Shown: positions 10,048 to 18,054, counted from the first letter of the stretch. The stretch is DNA of 48,113 nucleotides from Myxococcales bacterium (GCA_003153055.1 PMBV01000362.1:1-48113), one strand, 5' to 3'. The notes: generated by a model from the letters alone, not told the origin. A program made the numbers and translations.

Positions 10048-11157
10048 TCACCCACCCGAGGCGATTGGGGTCCACGTGTCGGTGGCATCGGGGGCGCCAA
10101 GGAGCCCGCCCACCGGGTTGTCCTGCCACTCCACCACGTACCAACCTCCGGTCTGGGCCGCGAGCTTCGGAGCGAGCTGGTTGACGAAGTACCAGGCGGC
10201 CGCCTTGGTGCCAGTGCCGAAGTAGCCGTCCGCGTTGAGCACCACCACGCCACGGGGCGTCGTCATCAGCGCGATGACGAAGACGTCGTGAGTCTCAGTG
10301 AAGGCTGCCAGTGGCCTGGTGACGAGCACGGTGCCGTCGCGCTTCTGGTACTGGAGATCACTCGAGACGCTGGTGACCACGACCGGAACCAGGTTCTCGA
10401 GCTCGAGCCAGGCCACCACCTTCTGGCGAAACGAGCCGCCCCCGACCACCAAGAGCTCGCCTGAGCGCAGTGGCTCGCCGGTGACGATGTCGAGAATGCC
10501 GGTACCTGGATCCGCCGCGAGCGTGACCGCGGGTACGCACGTGGCGACGAGCGTCGCGGCCATCGACCTGGTCACCTGGTCGTCGATGGTCAAGCCGTCG
10601 AGGAGCGTTCGAACGACCGGGTGTTGACAGGCATTGCTGGCTTTGGCGAGTCGGCACTGACCGCGCCCGCAGAAGGCCCCGGCGGCGCACGGCTGGCACC
10701 CTCCACAGTCGAGTACGTCTCGTGACGGGTCGACGCACCGAGCGCCACAGCACGCTTGGCCCTGAGGACAGTTCGCGTCGGTCACGCAGGCCGCCGCGCA
10801 CACCCCGGTGCCGCAGACTCCGCCGCTGGCGCATTGGCCGTCGGAAGAGCAGTTGAGACAGTCATGAGACGCGAGGCACACGCCGCTGCGGCAGGTGCTG
10901 TTGTCGAGACACCCTACGACGCAGTGGGTTTGTTCGCAGGATCGCCCGTTGACGCAGTCGGCGCTGGTGCGGCACTCGCCACACCCGCCGTCCGAGAGGC
11001 ATACTCCCGCGGTACACGCGCACGAGGCGACTGCGCCGCCGTCTGTGGTGGACTGTATGATGAAGTTGATTCCGCTGTCGGGCCCAGAAGGGCTCGAGCC
11101 ACAGCTCATGGCGAGGAACAGTGACACGACACGACTCAGACGAATGGGGTGGGGCAT
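10048..11157 (-). CDS. Cys-rich secreted lipoprotein
   Basis: 369 residues. The leader (LSRVVSLFLAMSC) ends at a probable lipidated Cys. Residues about 40-170 contain nearly 30 cysteines in short repeats such as CRTSADCVNGRSC and CVTDANCPQGQACC, a style common in myxobacterial secreted proteins. The C-terminal 200 residues have few cysteines and look like a separate globular domain (SGELLVVGGGSFRQKVVAWL; ADGYFGTGTKAAAWYFVNQL); I do not recognise it. The gene lies 156 bases downstream of the GGDEF gene on the same strand, with no gene visible in the gap. No strong ribosome site precedes ATG 11157. Confidence 0.75.
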   Translation of the reverse strand: MPHPIRLSRVVSLFLAMSCGSSPSGPDSGINFIIQSTTDGGAVASCACTAGVCLSDGGCGECRTSADCVNGRSCEQTHCVVGCLDNSTCRSGVCLASHDCLNCSSDGQCASGGVCGTGVCAAACVTDANCPQGQACCGARCVDPSRDVLDCGGCQPCAAGAFCGRGQCRLAKASNACQHPVVRTLLDGLTIDDQVTRSMAATLVATCVPAVTLAADPGTGILDIVTGEPLRSGELLVVGGGSFRQKVVAWLELENLVPVVVTSVSSDLQYQKRDGTVLVTRPLAAFTETHDVFVIALMTTPRGVVVLNADGYFGTGTKAAAWYFVNQLAPKLAAQTGGWYVVEWQDNPVGGLLGAPDATDTWTPIASGG

Positions 11158-11313
11158 GGACTCTGGGCTTTCCGGCTCTCGCCGACAGTGCGCGGGTCAA
11201 AAGGAGAACGCGTCTCCCAACCGAGAAGCATCGCTCGTGCCACGGTGTTCACGCAGAAGCCCGGCGCGCTGTCCGACGGCGAGGCTTTCCAGTCAAAGGA
11301 GCGGATGCCCAGT

Positions 11314-12138
11314 TCAATCTGAGGGAGCATCGTCGGCTCCGTCGGTTGTGTGGGTGGCCATCGCGGGGAGGAACCGTTGGAAGTTGTTCCGCCCGCTTTC
11401 CTTGGCTCGGTACATCGCCGTGTCCGCGGCTTCGATCAGCGCGTCCACCTCTTCGGCGTCGTCGGGATACAGGCTGATGCCGATGCTGGCAGTGACGAGC
11501 GTTCGCTCGCCCGAGAGGAGATGTGGCTTGGCGATGGCCGTGAGGAGCGTCTGGGCGGTGAGCGCGACGTCCTCGGGGGCGCGGACCTCGGGCAGGAGCA
11601 CCACGAACTCGTCGCCACCCTGCCGACTGACGGTGTCGGACCCTCGAACGGAGGCCCGCAAGCGCGCGGCGATCGATCGGAGCAGCTCGTCTCCGACCTG
11701 GTGCCCGAGGGAGTCGTTGATCTGCTTGAAGTTGTCGAGGTCAATGTACAGCACCGCGGCCTTCCTTCGGTACCGTCGGGCCAGCGCGAGCGATTGCCTC
11801 AAGCGGTCGGCCAAGAGCCCTCGGTTGGGCAGCCCGGTGAGGATGTCGTGCTCGGCGAGGAACGACATCTGGGCCGTGGCCTGTTCGGCGACCTCGGTCA
11901 TTTCGAGGGCGCCGACGGTGGCGAGCACGAGGTGCTCATTGGCCTCTCGCAGTTGGGCGTCGAGATCGCTCCGAGCCCTCGCCGTCTCCTCAGCGGCCCG
12001 TACCGCGAGCTCCCGAAGGTCAGCCGCGAGCGTCCGACTCGAGAGGGCCTGTTCCCTGGCCAGCACCGCCGCCTCCCGCGCCGCGAGAGACTTCTCGGCG
12101 GGGGATTCTTCGCGAGGGGGGCGGGCGCTCTTCTTCAC
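11314..12138 (-). CDS. GGDEF diguanylate cyclase with N-terminal coiled coil
   Basis: 274 residues, cytoplasmic. Residues about 15-90 are a heptad-like helix (AEKSLAAREAAVLAREQAL). The GGDEF domain runs from about 95 to 260: HDILTGLPNRGLLADRL, YIDLDNFKQINDSLGH, and an intact GGDEF at 174-178. The inhibitory I-site RxxD is present as RGSD at 165-168, exactly five residues before GGDEF. It should make cyclic-di-GMP from two GTP and be product-inhibited. There is no sensor domain, so input probably comes through the coiled coil. The GTG start overlaps the stop of the KaiC-like gene by four bases, so synthesis is probably coupled. Confidence 0.92.
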   Translation of the reverse strand: MKKSARPPREESPAEKSLAAREAAVLAREQALSSRTLAADLRELAVRAAEETARARSDLDAQLREANEHLVLATVGALEMTEVAEQATAQMSFLAEHDILTGLPNRGLLADRLRQSLALARRYRRKAAVLYIDLDNFKQINDSLGHQVGDELLRSIAARLRASVRGSDTVSRQGGDEFVVLLPEVRAPEDVALTAQTLLTAIAKPHLLSGERTLVTASIGISLYPDDAEEVDALIEAADTAMYRAKESGRNNFQRFLPAMATHTTDGADDAPSD

Positions 12139-13610
12139 TGCGAGGCTCCGCGGAGCACGGACCCGGGTCGGGCCATGCGCGTCGGGCGCCCACCGAGGAG
12201 GCCTTCGTAGTCGAGCACCTTCTGTCCGATGACGATGGCACCGTTGTGGATCTCGAACTCGCGGATCTCGGTGCTGTGCGGGCTGGCGCGGACCTTGATG
12301 ACGGCCATGACGCGCTTCAAGCAGCTCTCGACCTCGATGTAGCGCTGCACGATGATGGCGTCGGTGAGGAACGCCGAGCCGTAGGGGCTGAACCGGAGGT
12401 CGGTGTAGCGATCCTCGAGCTCCGAGGTCATCAGCACGGTGACCCCGACGCTGGCCAGCGCCGTCACCATGCGGAACAGAGACTCGCGGAAGCCCTCGCG
12501 AAACGTCGGCGCCACCGCCAGCTCGAAGCCCGAGAGCGAGTCGATGACGACGCGAGTGGCCTTCATCTGATGAATGAGCTTGAGCAGTTGCTGGACGATC
12601 TCGTCGATGGACAGATCGAGCGCCCGGGAGTTGATGAGCCCGAGCGTGCCGGCGCGAACCAGGTCATCGATGGTCCGGGTTCGCGACTGGCTCGGCGTCT
12701 GCTCGAACGCGACGAGCACGCCGGGTTCTCCTCGGCGCACCCCTTCGGCGAGGAAGGACGTCGCGAGGATAGTCTTGCCCGAGCCCGAGGGCCCCGCGAC
12801 CAAGAGCGAGTAGCCCGAGGGCAGCCCTCCGCCGAGCATCTCGTCGAGTCGAGGGATACCCATGGCCAGCCGCGCGTAACTTGGGCCGCTCGGCCCGTTG
12901 GTGGCGTGGACCACCGGGGCGGGGAAGACCTCGACGCCCGCGTCGGTGATGCGGAAGGTGTGGAGGCCTGGGCTCGTGGCCTGCCCCCGCATCTTGAGCA
13001 CCTGAATCTTTCGTACCATCGAGTTTCGCAGCGCGCTCTGGTCCAGAGACAACAGGCCGTCGGCGATGGTGAAGACCGGGTGAGGGTCGGCATCGGAGAC
13101 GTATTCGCCGACCAGGAACGTCGTCGCCTGCCAGCTGCTGAGCAGCATGCCCAGTTCTTGTATGAACTGCTGCTGACTCGACGTCGTGCTCTCGGGGGAG
13201 CCCGCGCCGAGCCGCAGAGACCTCAGCGAGTCGACGAAGACCAGGGCCGGTGAGAAGGTCTCGATCTCCTCGGTGATGCGGGCCAGCACCAGCTCGAACT
13301 TGCCCGAGGCGACCTCCTCGCTCAGAGAGACGAAGCGGATCGAATCGTTGATTTTGCTGGTGTCGAAGAACGTGAATTGTTGCTGGTAGCGCAACATCTT
13401 CAGCGGAGGCTCGCCCAAGATGGTGAAGAAGAGAGCCGGGTGCTCGTGGGTCGCCAGGGCGAACATGATCTGGTGGGCGAGCGTCGTCTTGCCCGAACCC
13501 GGTGGGCCAGCGATGAGGTTGAACGAGAACTCCGGCAGGCCGCCACCCAAGATGGTGTCGAGGCCGGGGACGCCCGTCGCGAGGCGACGAATGACGACCT
13601 TGTCGCTCAT
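12135..13610 (-). CDS. KaiC-like double-domain RecA-family ATPase
   Basis: 491 residues, two tandem RecA/KaiC domains. Walker A motifs are GPPGSGKT (35-42) and GPSGSGKT (273-280); Walker B are VFVDS (124-128) and VVIDS (354-358); acidic residues follow in FTILGEPP and LVAFEQTP. KaiC proteins are hexameric ATPases; in cyanobacteria they keep circadian time, elsewhere they act as signalling ATPases. By my alignment, the CII autophosphorylation pair of cyanobacterial KaiC (S431/T432) corresponds to Ala-Phe at 413-414 (GSAFLTDAII), so an autophosphorylation cycle is doubtful. No KaiA or KaiB is visible. The start ATG overlaps the previous stop (ATGA) and the end overlaps the cyclase start, making one translationally coupled unit. 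Confidence 0.9.
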   Translation of the reverse strand: MSDKVVIRRLATGVPGLDTILGGGLPEFSFNLIAGPPGSGKTTLAHQIMFALATHEHPALFFTILGEPPLKMLRYQQQFTFFDTSKINDSIRFVSLSEEVASGKFELVLARITEEIETFSPALVFVDSLRSLRLGAGSPESTTSSQQQFIQELGMLLSSWQATTFLVGEYVSDADPHPVFTIADGLLSLDQSALRNSMVRKIQVLKMRGQATSPGLHTFRITDAGVEVFPAPVVHATNGPSGPSYARLAMGIPRLDEMLGGGLPSGYSLLVAGPSGSGKTILATSFLAEGVRRGEPGVLVAFEQTPSQSRTRTIDDLVRAGTLGLINSRALDLSIDEIVQQLLKLIHQMKATRVVIDSLSGFELAVAPTFREGFRESLFRMVTALASVGVTVLMTSELEDRYTDLRFSPYGSAFLTDAIIVQRYIEVESCLKRVMAVIKVRASPHSTEIREFEIHNGAIVIGQKVLDYEGLLGGRPTRMARPGSVLRGASQ

Positions 13611-14035
13611 GAGGTGACCACCTTTCGAGGGAGGGAGGCCCAGACGGGGGCCAGGAGGCGCTTGGTCAACGGGGCTCCGATCAGGTCTGCGAGCAGTTCG
13701 GTGAACGTCACCAGCAGCGCGTGAGTCGCCTCGGCGGCGGCCGAGACGTCGTGAGCCTCGAGGCGCGCCAAGAAGGCGGCCAGCGGCTCGTCGTGACCCG
13801 GCCCGCCGTGCCTGGCCAGCCAGGGGTAGGCGTTACTGGTCACGAGCAGCGCACGGCCCAAGAGAACGTCGACGCCGCGTTCTCCTATCAATGGGGCGAG
13901 GAGGTTCACCACCTGATGCCAGGTGTCGAGGCTCGCTTCGGGCCCGGCGCTCACCTCCGGCGCGCGGCCGGCGCGATGGTTCAACGTTCTGCGGATCGCC
14001 TCGCGAAGCTGGTCGCGGTCAGTGGTCGTCGGCAT
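13607..14035 (-). CDS. Unknown helical protein, first coupled gene of the KaiC/GGDEF module
   Basis: 142 residues, no recognised family. It looks all-helical and cytoplasmic; hydrophobic helices appear at TWHQVVNLLAPLIG and HALLVTFTELLADLIG, followed by LTKRLLAPVW. ATG 14035 has GGAG about ten bases upstream. The stop overlaps the KaiC-like start by four bases (ATGA). Strict coupling suggests it is a partner or regulator of the KaiC-like ATPase; this is inference from position only. Confidence 0.7.
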   Translation of the reverse strand: MPTTTDRDQLREAIRRTLNHRAGRAPEVSAGPEASLDTWHQVVNLLAPLIGERGVDVLLGRALLVTSNAYPWLARHGGPGHDEPLAAFLARLEAHDVSAAAEATHALLVTFTELLADLIGAPLTKRLLAPVWASLPRKVVTS

Positions 14036-14282
14036 CGGTGCGGCTCCAGTGGGTGACGGGCTGTGCGAACCACTCCTCGACGTTGGTGGAGGGCGGCCCC
14101 CGCGTCGGTCCCCCACGGCAGTCCTTCGTCTTGACCGAGTCGACTCCTTCAATTCGACCGAGGTCTTGGGCCTCGAACCGGCGGCGCGGCCCGCGGAGGA
14201 GCTCGATGTCGGCGGCATTGCGGGGAGTTGCCCCCGCGCTGGGAGTCGTGAAGCGCATCGCTCTGGTGAGCGTGAGCAGCAT
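14019..14282 (-). CDS. Possible small protein upstream of the KaiC/GGDEF module
   Basis: 87 codons from ATG 14282. The frame overlaps the start of the next gene by 17 bases. Third codon positions are mostly G or C (over 90% in the last 25 codons), as expected for coding DNA here, while the competing frames are less convincing. The protein is basic in the middle (LLRGPRRRFEAQDLG) and ends in acidic DADDH. No family recognised and only a weak ribosome site (GGA). It could be the first gene of the operon or a chance frame. Confidence 0.4.
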   Translation of the reverse strand: MLLTLTRAMRFTTPSAGATPRNAADIELLRGPRRRFEAQDLGRIEGVDSVKTKDCRGGPTRGPPSTNVEEWFAQPVTHWSRTDADDH

Positions 14283-14302
14283 TCGTTCCGTCGTCGACGC
14301 GC

Positions 14303-14563
14303 ATGGAACTTGCTCATCGGTGCGGCGAGGACGCCTTGAGATTCTCCCAGTCGGATGCCACCGCACTCCTTCGTCGCATCCTCGACGCCCCACGGGGTGC
14401 CGAGGGGGAGGAGCAGGCGTGGCTCGAGTCGTTGCTCTGGTGGTTCTTGGACCGCGACCGCCTGGCGACGATCAGCACCCCGAACCGCGGCTGGCGGCTA
14501 ACGCCGGGCCGGTTTCTCCTCCCACCGAACGCCCAGCCCGCAGCGGTGCCGACGGCGGCCTGA
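14303..14563 (+). CDS. Possible small protein preceding the ABC transporter
   Basis: 86 codons from ATG 14303, stopping 34 bases before the ABC transporter start. The middle is protein-like (LLRRILDAPRGAEGEEQAWL, then LLWWFLDRDRL) and the GC-rich third positions improve after the first ten codons, so an internal TTG start near 14336 is also possible. Only 20 bases separate it from the opposing small frame at 14282, so the divergent promoters would have to lie inside one of the two. No family recognised. Confidence 0.4.
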   Translation: MELAHRCGEDALRFSQSDATALLRRILDAPRGAEGEEQAWLESLLWWFLDRDRLATISTPNRGWRLTPGRFLLPPNAQPAAVPTAA

Positions 14564-14597
14564 CGACCGTGGAGCGCCTCCCGAAGATGAAGGACTC

Positions 14598-16322
14598 ATG
14601 AACGCGACGATCCGCTTCGACCGCCGAACCCTCGACCGCTTCTGGAGGGTCGCCCGGTTGATGTTCCTTTCGAAGGACTCGCGCTGGGTCGCGGTGGGGT
14701 TGCTCGTGCTCATCGTGGCGCTGTCGCTGACACTGAGCGCCTTCAACGTGCTCCGCAGCTATGTCGATCGCGACTTCATGAACGCGCTCGCCCAGCGCGA
14801 CGAGGGGCGCTTCGTGATCGGGCTCGGCAGGTACGCCGGGCTGTTCGTCGCGCTGGTGCTGCTGGCGGTGTTCTACCGGTACGCCGAGGAGCGGCTGGGG
14901 CTGTTCTGGCGGAACTGGCTGAGCCGCCACGTCATCGACGCGTACTTGAAGAGCGGGACCTCGTATCGCATCGACATCGAGCATGAGATCGACAACCCCG
15001 ACCAACGCATCGAGGAGGACGTGCGCGCCTTCACCACGAGCACCCTGTCGTTCGCGTTGATCCTCTTCAACTCGGGAGTCGCGCTGGTCGCCTTCGTCAG
15101 CATCCTCTGGTCCATCTCGAGCATGCTGATGCTCGGCGCGATGGCCTACTCGCTGGTCGGCTCGGTGGCGACCTACTTCCTGGGCCGCCCCCTCATCGGC
15201 CTGACCTTCGCCCAGCTGAGAATGGACGCGGACTACCGTTACAAGCTGGTGAACGTGAGAGACTATTCGGAGTCGATCGCGTTCTACCGCGGCGAGGCCA
15301 GCGAGCGCCTCAGCGTGAAGGCGAGGCTCGCGAAGGCGGTCAAGAACACCCGGGCGATTGTCGACTGGAACCGCAACCTCGGGTTCTTGACCAACGGCTA
15401 CGCCTACGTGCTCGCGATTCTGCCCACCATCCTCGTCGCGCCGCTCTACTTCCGGGGCCAGATGGAGCTGGGCACGGTGGTGCAGGCCGGCGTCGCCTTC
15501 GGGCAGGTGTTGGGGGCGATGTCCATCATCGTCGTTCACTTCGGAACGCTGAGCAGTCTGGCCGCGGTGACCACCCGGGTGGGGGTCTTCTGGGACAGCA
15601 TCGAGCGGGCCAACGGACCCCAGGGATCGAGCGAGCAGCTGGTCGAGCTCCGCGAGGGCTCAGGGGTTTCCTTCGACAGTGTCACCTTGCTGACCCCGGC
15701 GCGTGAGCGGGTCATCGTGAAGGAGCTGTCAATGCACCTCGATGACCATCACCGGCTCTTGGTGACTGGGCCGAGCGGCTCAGGCAAGAGCTCGCTGTTG
15801 CGACTCCTCGGAGGGCTGTGGAGTCACGGCCACGGTGTCGTCTACCGACCAGCCTCCCTCTCGTGCATGTTCATCCCTCAACGTCCGTACATGCCGCTGG
15901 GCCGGCTTCGGGACCAATTCCTGTACGGCACGCAGCTCGACCGCGTGGACGATGCCGAGCTGGTGCGCGCCATCAACCTGGTCGGCCTCCAGGGAGCCGT
16001 GGCTCGCATCGGCGATCTCGATCGGGAGGAAGACTGGAAGAAGCTGCTCTCGGTGGGCGAGCAAGAGCTGTTCGCCTTCGCCCGGGTGGTGCTTGGCCGC
16101 CCGGGCTTTCTCTTCCTCGACGAGGCGAGCAACTCCGTCGGCGCTGACCGTCGCGAGGCCTTCTACGCGGAGCTGCGGCGGCTCGGGGTTCGCTACCTCA
16201 GCACTGGTGCGCGCCCGGCGCTGGAGCGGTTTCACAACCGACTGCTCGAGCTCGACGGCGCCGGAGGCTGGAAGCTGATCGACCTGCCACCGCTGGCTGG
16301 GCTCTCGTCGCGCGAGGGCTGA
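14598..16322 (+). CDS. SbmA/BacA-like ABC transporter (fused permease-ATPase)
   Basis: 574 residues. An N-terminal membrane domain (about 1-340; helices at WVAVGLLVLIVALSLTLSAF, GRYAGLFVALVLLAVFYRY and beyond) of the ABC_membrane_2 type is fused to an ATPase domain (about 350-560). Walker A is GPSGSGKSS near 390, the signature is a variant LSVGEQ near 483, and Walker B is FLFLDEAS near 503. This is the group of YddA, BacA-like peptide/vitamin B12 and peroxisomal ABCD transporters. The substrate cannot be told from sequence; import of peptides or cobalamin-like compounds is the family norm. AAGGA lies just before ATG 14598. Its last 91 bases overlap the convergent DUF2127 gene. Confidence 0.85.
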   Translation: MNATIRFDRRTLDRFWRVARLMFLSKDSRWVAVGLLVLIVALSLTLSAFNVLRSYVDRDFMNALAQRDEGRFVIGLGRYAGLFVALVLLAVFYRYAEERLGLFWRNWLSRHVIDAYLKSGTSYRIDIEHEIDNPDQRIEEDVRAFTTSTLSFALILFNSGVALVAFVSILWSISSMLMLGAMAYSLVGSVATYFLGRPLIGLTFAQLRMDADYRYKLVNVRDYSESIAFYRGEASERLSVKARLAKAVKNTRAIVDWNRNLGFLTNGYAYVLAILPTILVAPLYFRGQMELGTVVQAGVAFGQVLGAMSIIVVHFGTLSSLAAVTTRVGVFWDSIERANGPQGSSEQLVELREGSGVSFDSVTLLTPARERVIVKELSMHLDDHHRLLVTGPSGSGKSSLLRLLGGLWSHGHGVVYRPASLSCMFIPQRPYMPLGRLRDQFLYGTQLDRVDDAELVRAINLVGLQGAVARIGDLDREEDWKKLLSVGEQELFAFARVVLGRPGFLFLDEASNSVGADRREAFYAELRRLGVRYLSTGARPALERFHNRLLELDGAGGWKLIDLPPLAGLSSREG

Positions 16323-16855
16323 GGGTGCCGCACTCTGGAGGCCGCGCGGTGCTCGACCAGGGCGCGCCGCGAGAGCCACCCGACGATGAGCGCGTTGATC
16401 GCCAGCACGATGACGGGCTCGATCGCCGGCTTTCGCGCGAAGGCCACGATCTCGAGCGGCATCAGCGCGGCCGAGGCGACCACGACCAACCACACGGCGC
16501 CGCGCCACGCTCGCAAGAGGGCCCAGCCCTCGAGGGAGAGCACCGTCGCGTCGAGCACCAGCCCACCAGCGATGAGCACGAGGTGGTTCGACCGGGCCGC
16601 GCTCACGAGCACGCTGGTCACCCAGAGCGAGAGGGCGTGGACCGCGTGGTCGTGGAGCACCTCGATGGCGCGCTGCAGTGGTGCCGCGCGCCCCGAGAGC
16701 AGTACCGCGACGACCATCAGGGCGCCGAGAAAGGAGAGCCCCGCCCTCGTCAGCTTGTACGTGATGATGAGGACCAACGCCCGCTCGCGACGAACCGGTC
16801 GTTTTGAATGGACTGAGGTTGCTTTGTGATGTGGTGGGGTCACCGCCGGGTGCAT
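16232..16855 (-). CDS. DUF2127-family membrane protein
   Basis: 207 residues with four membrane segments: AGLSFLGALMVVAVLLSG; HALSLWVTSVLV; LVLIAGGLVLDATVLSLEGW with AVWLVVVASAALMPLEIVAF; and VIVLAINALIVGW. The order and the conserved GLVLDATVLSLEGWAL match DUF2127, integral membrane proteins of unknown role. ATG 16855 has a strong AAGGAGG ribosome site. The Ser/Pro-rich tail (about 30 residues) lies antisense to the end of the ABC transporter gene. Divergent from the OmpA gene at 16959 across a 103-base region holding a perfect palindrome. Confidence 0.8.
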   Translation of the reverse strand: MHPAVTPPHHKATSVHSKRPVRRERALVLIITYKLTRAGLSFLGALMVVAVLLSGRAAPLQRAIEVLHDHAVHALSLWVTSVLVSAARSNHLVLIAGGLVLDATVLSLEGWALLRAWRGAVWLVVVASAALMPLEIVAFARKPAIEPVIVLAINALIVGWLSRRALVEHRAASRVRHPQPSRDESPASGGRSISFQPPAPSSSSSRL

Positions 16856-16875
16856 TCACGATCTCCTCCTTGAGG

Positions 16876-16887
16876 CCAGTGCACTGG
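16876..16887. promoter_or_regulatory. Perfect 12-bp palindrome CCAGTGCACTGG in a divergent promoter region
   Basis: The palindrome sits 20 bases upstream of the DUF2127 start and 71 bases upstream of the OmpA lipoprotein start, within their shared 103-base region. Position and symmetry suit a dimeric regulator acting on both genes. No regulator gene is adjacent. Confidence 0.4.
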
Positions 16888-16958
16888 ATGTGCCGGGTAC
16901 ACCGCTGGGGTGGCCTGAATGCTGCTGGAGAGTTCGGTCTCACAACCGAGGTGACACC

Positions 16959-17621
16959 ATGAAGCGTTCAAGAGCGGTGTATGCGATTGCGACAGGGTTT
17001 CTCGCGGCTGGCTGTGTCACGCCTCGAGTCGACGGCGAGCTCTCCTCGCTGCGGAGCGAGCTCAAGGAGCAGGTCGCCCAGTGCGCCACGGTGGAGGCCC
17101 AGGGCGTCACCAAGTTCGACGCGCTGACCGCCACCAGCCAGCGGCTCGCGCTGGCGCTCCAGGAGGAGATTCGGAAGGGGGCCGTGACCATCAAGCAGCT
17201 CCAGGGCCAACTGCGGCTGTCGGTGGTGCAGGAAATCTTGTTCGACTCCGGTGACGCCCAGTTGCGCGAGCCGGGGCAGGCCCTGCTCGAGAAGGTCTTC
17301 GGTGCGATTCAGTCTATTCCGACGCGGCTGGTGACGATCGAAGGCCATACGGACAACGTGCCCATCGGCGCGGCGATCATCTCGATGTACCCGACCAACT
17401 GGGAGCTCTCCACCGGGCGAGCCACCGCCGTCGTCCGTTCGCTCGAGAGCATGGGCGTCGAGTCGAAGGACCTGAGCGCGACGGGGTTCGGAGAGTTTCG
17501 GCCAGTCGCGACGAACGAAACGGAAGCGGGCCGGCAACAGAATCGGCGCATCGAGGTGGTGCTGACCCTGGCTGCTCCTGACGAGAGCGAGCAGGCCTCC
17601 GCGGAGCCCTCGGAGGAGTGA
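16959..17621 (+). CDS. OmpA/MotB-like peptidoglycan-binding lipoprotein
   Basis: 220 residues. The leader ends at FLAAGC, a lipobox, then a short helical stem (SSLRSELKEQVAQCATVE). From about residue 90 a MotB/OmpA domain follows: EILFDSGDAQL, VTIEGHTDNVPI, YPTNWELSTGRATAVVRSL, LSATGFGEFRPVA and GRQQNRRIEVVL, with the peptidoglycan-contacting Asp and Arg present. It should anchor an outer-membrane lipid tail to the wall. ATG 16959 is preceded by GAGGTG; a small TCGGT/ACCGA dyad (16934-16949) ends on that ribosome site. A longer upstream frame exists but lacks a signal peptide. Confidence 0.88.
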   Translation: MKRSRAVYAIATGFLAAGCVTPRVDGELSSLRSELKEQVAQCATVEAQGVTKFDALTATSQRLALALQEEIRKGAVTIKQLQGQLRLSVVQEILFDSGDAQLREPGQALLEKVFGAIQSIPTRLVTIEGHTDNVPIGAAIISMYPTNWELSTGRATAVVRSLESMGVESKDLSATGFGEFRPVATNETEAGRQQNRRIEVVLTLAAPDESEQASAEPSEE

Positions 17622-17881
17622 CCGATGTGCGTTGGCGTGCCTTGAGAGACCTCGTTTCCGAAGTCCTTGCATTCCCATTCTTGGGTGGCCTCAGGAATGG
17701 CATTGAAGGGGCTTTGAGGGCGGGGGGGCCTTTGGGTCGTGGGGGTTCGGGCGAGCGCGCGGGGCGACTCTTTGGACATCTCCTCGGTCGAAAGCGTCTC
17801 GTCCAGGGCAAGCGAGCCAGCCCAGAATCCTCAGAGCTGAGTTTGGGCCAGAGGTGGCCGGTGGGCACGGGTCCCCGACCG

Positions 17882-17917
17882 CGTCATCACGGTGTACAAA
17901 TCAGTACTCCGTGATGA
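17882..17917. other. Long near-perfect hairpin
   Basis: GTCATCACGG (17882-17891), T, GTAC (17893-17896), loop AAATCA, GTAC (17903-17906), T, CCGTGATGAC (17908-17917). Fourteen paired bases with one T-T mismatch, starting 260 bases after the OmpA lipoprotein stop. Its AT-containing stem stands out from the GC-rich surroundings. It could be a bidirectional terminator, an RNA structural element or a protein site; there is no U-tract. Confidence 0.5.
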
Positions 17918-18054
17918 CAGGCCTGGGGAGTGACCCTGCCTCGAGGTCGGTCGAGAGCTCCCGGCTGGCCGTGCGCGGGCGCAGGGCCGGATGGGCCTCT
18001 GCGACGCCGGAGCTGGCGCGACCTGCGCTGCGCGGGTCCAAACGCCGTGGTCGG

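Noticed and set aside
11136..11330. 64-codon minus frame between the lipoprotein and GGDEF genes
   Set aside because: It overlaps both neighbours' ends, has mixed third-position composition and no ribosome site or recognisable features.
17618..17914. Plus-strand frame starting with GTG overlapping the OmpA lipoprotein stop
   Set aside because: Third codon positions are only about 60% G/C, unlike the other genes, and the frame runs through the hairpin at 17882-17917.
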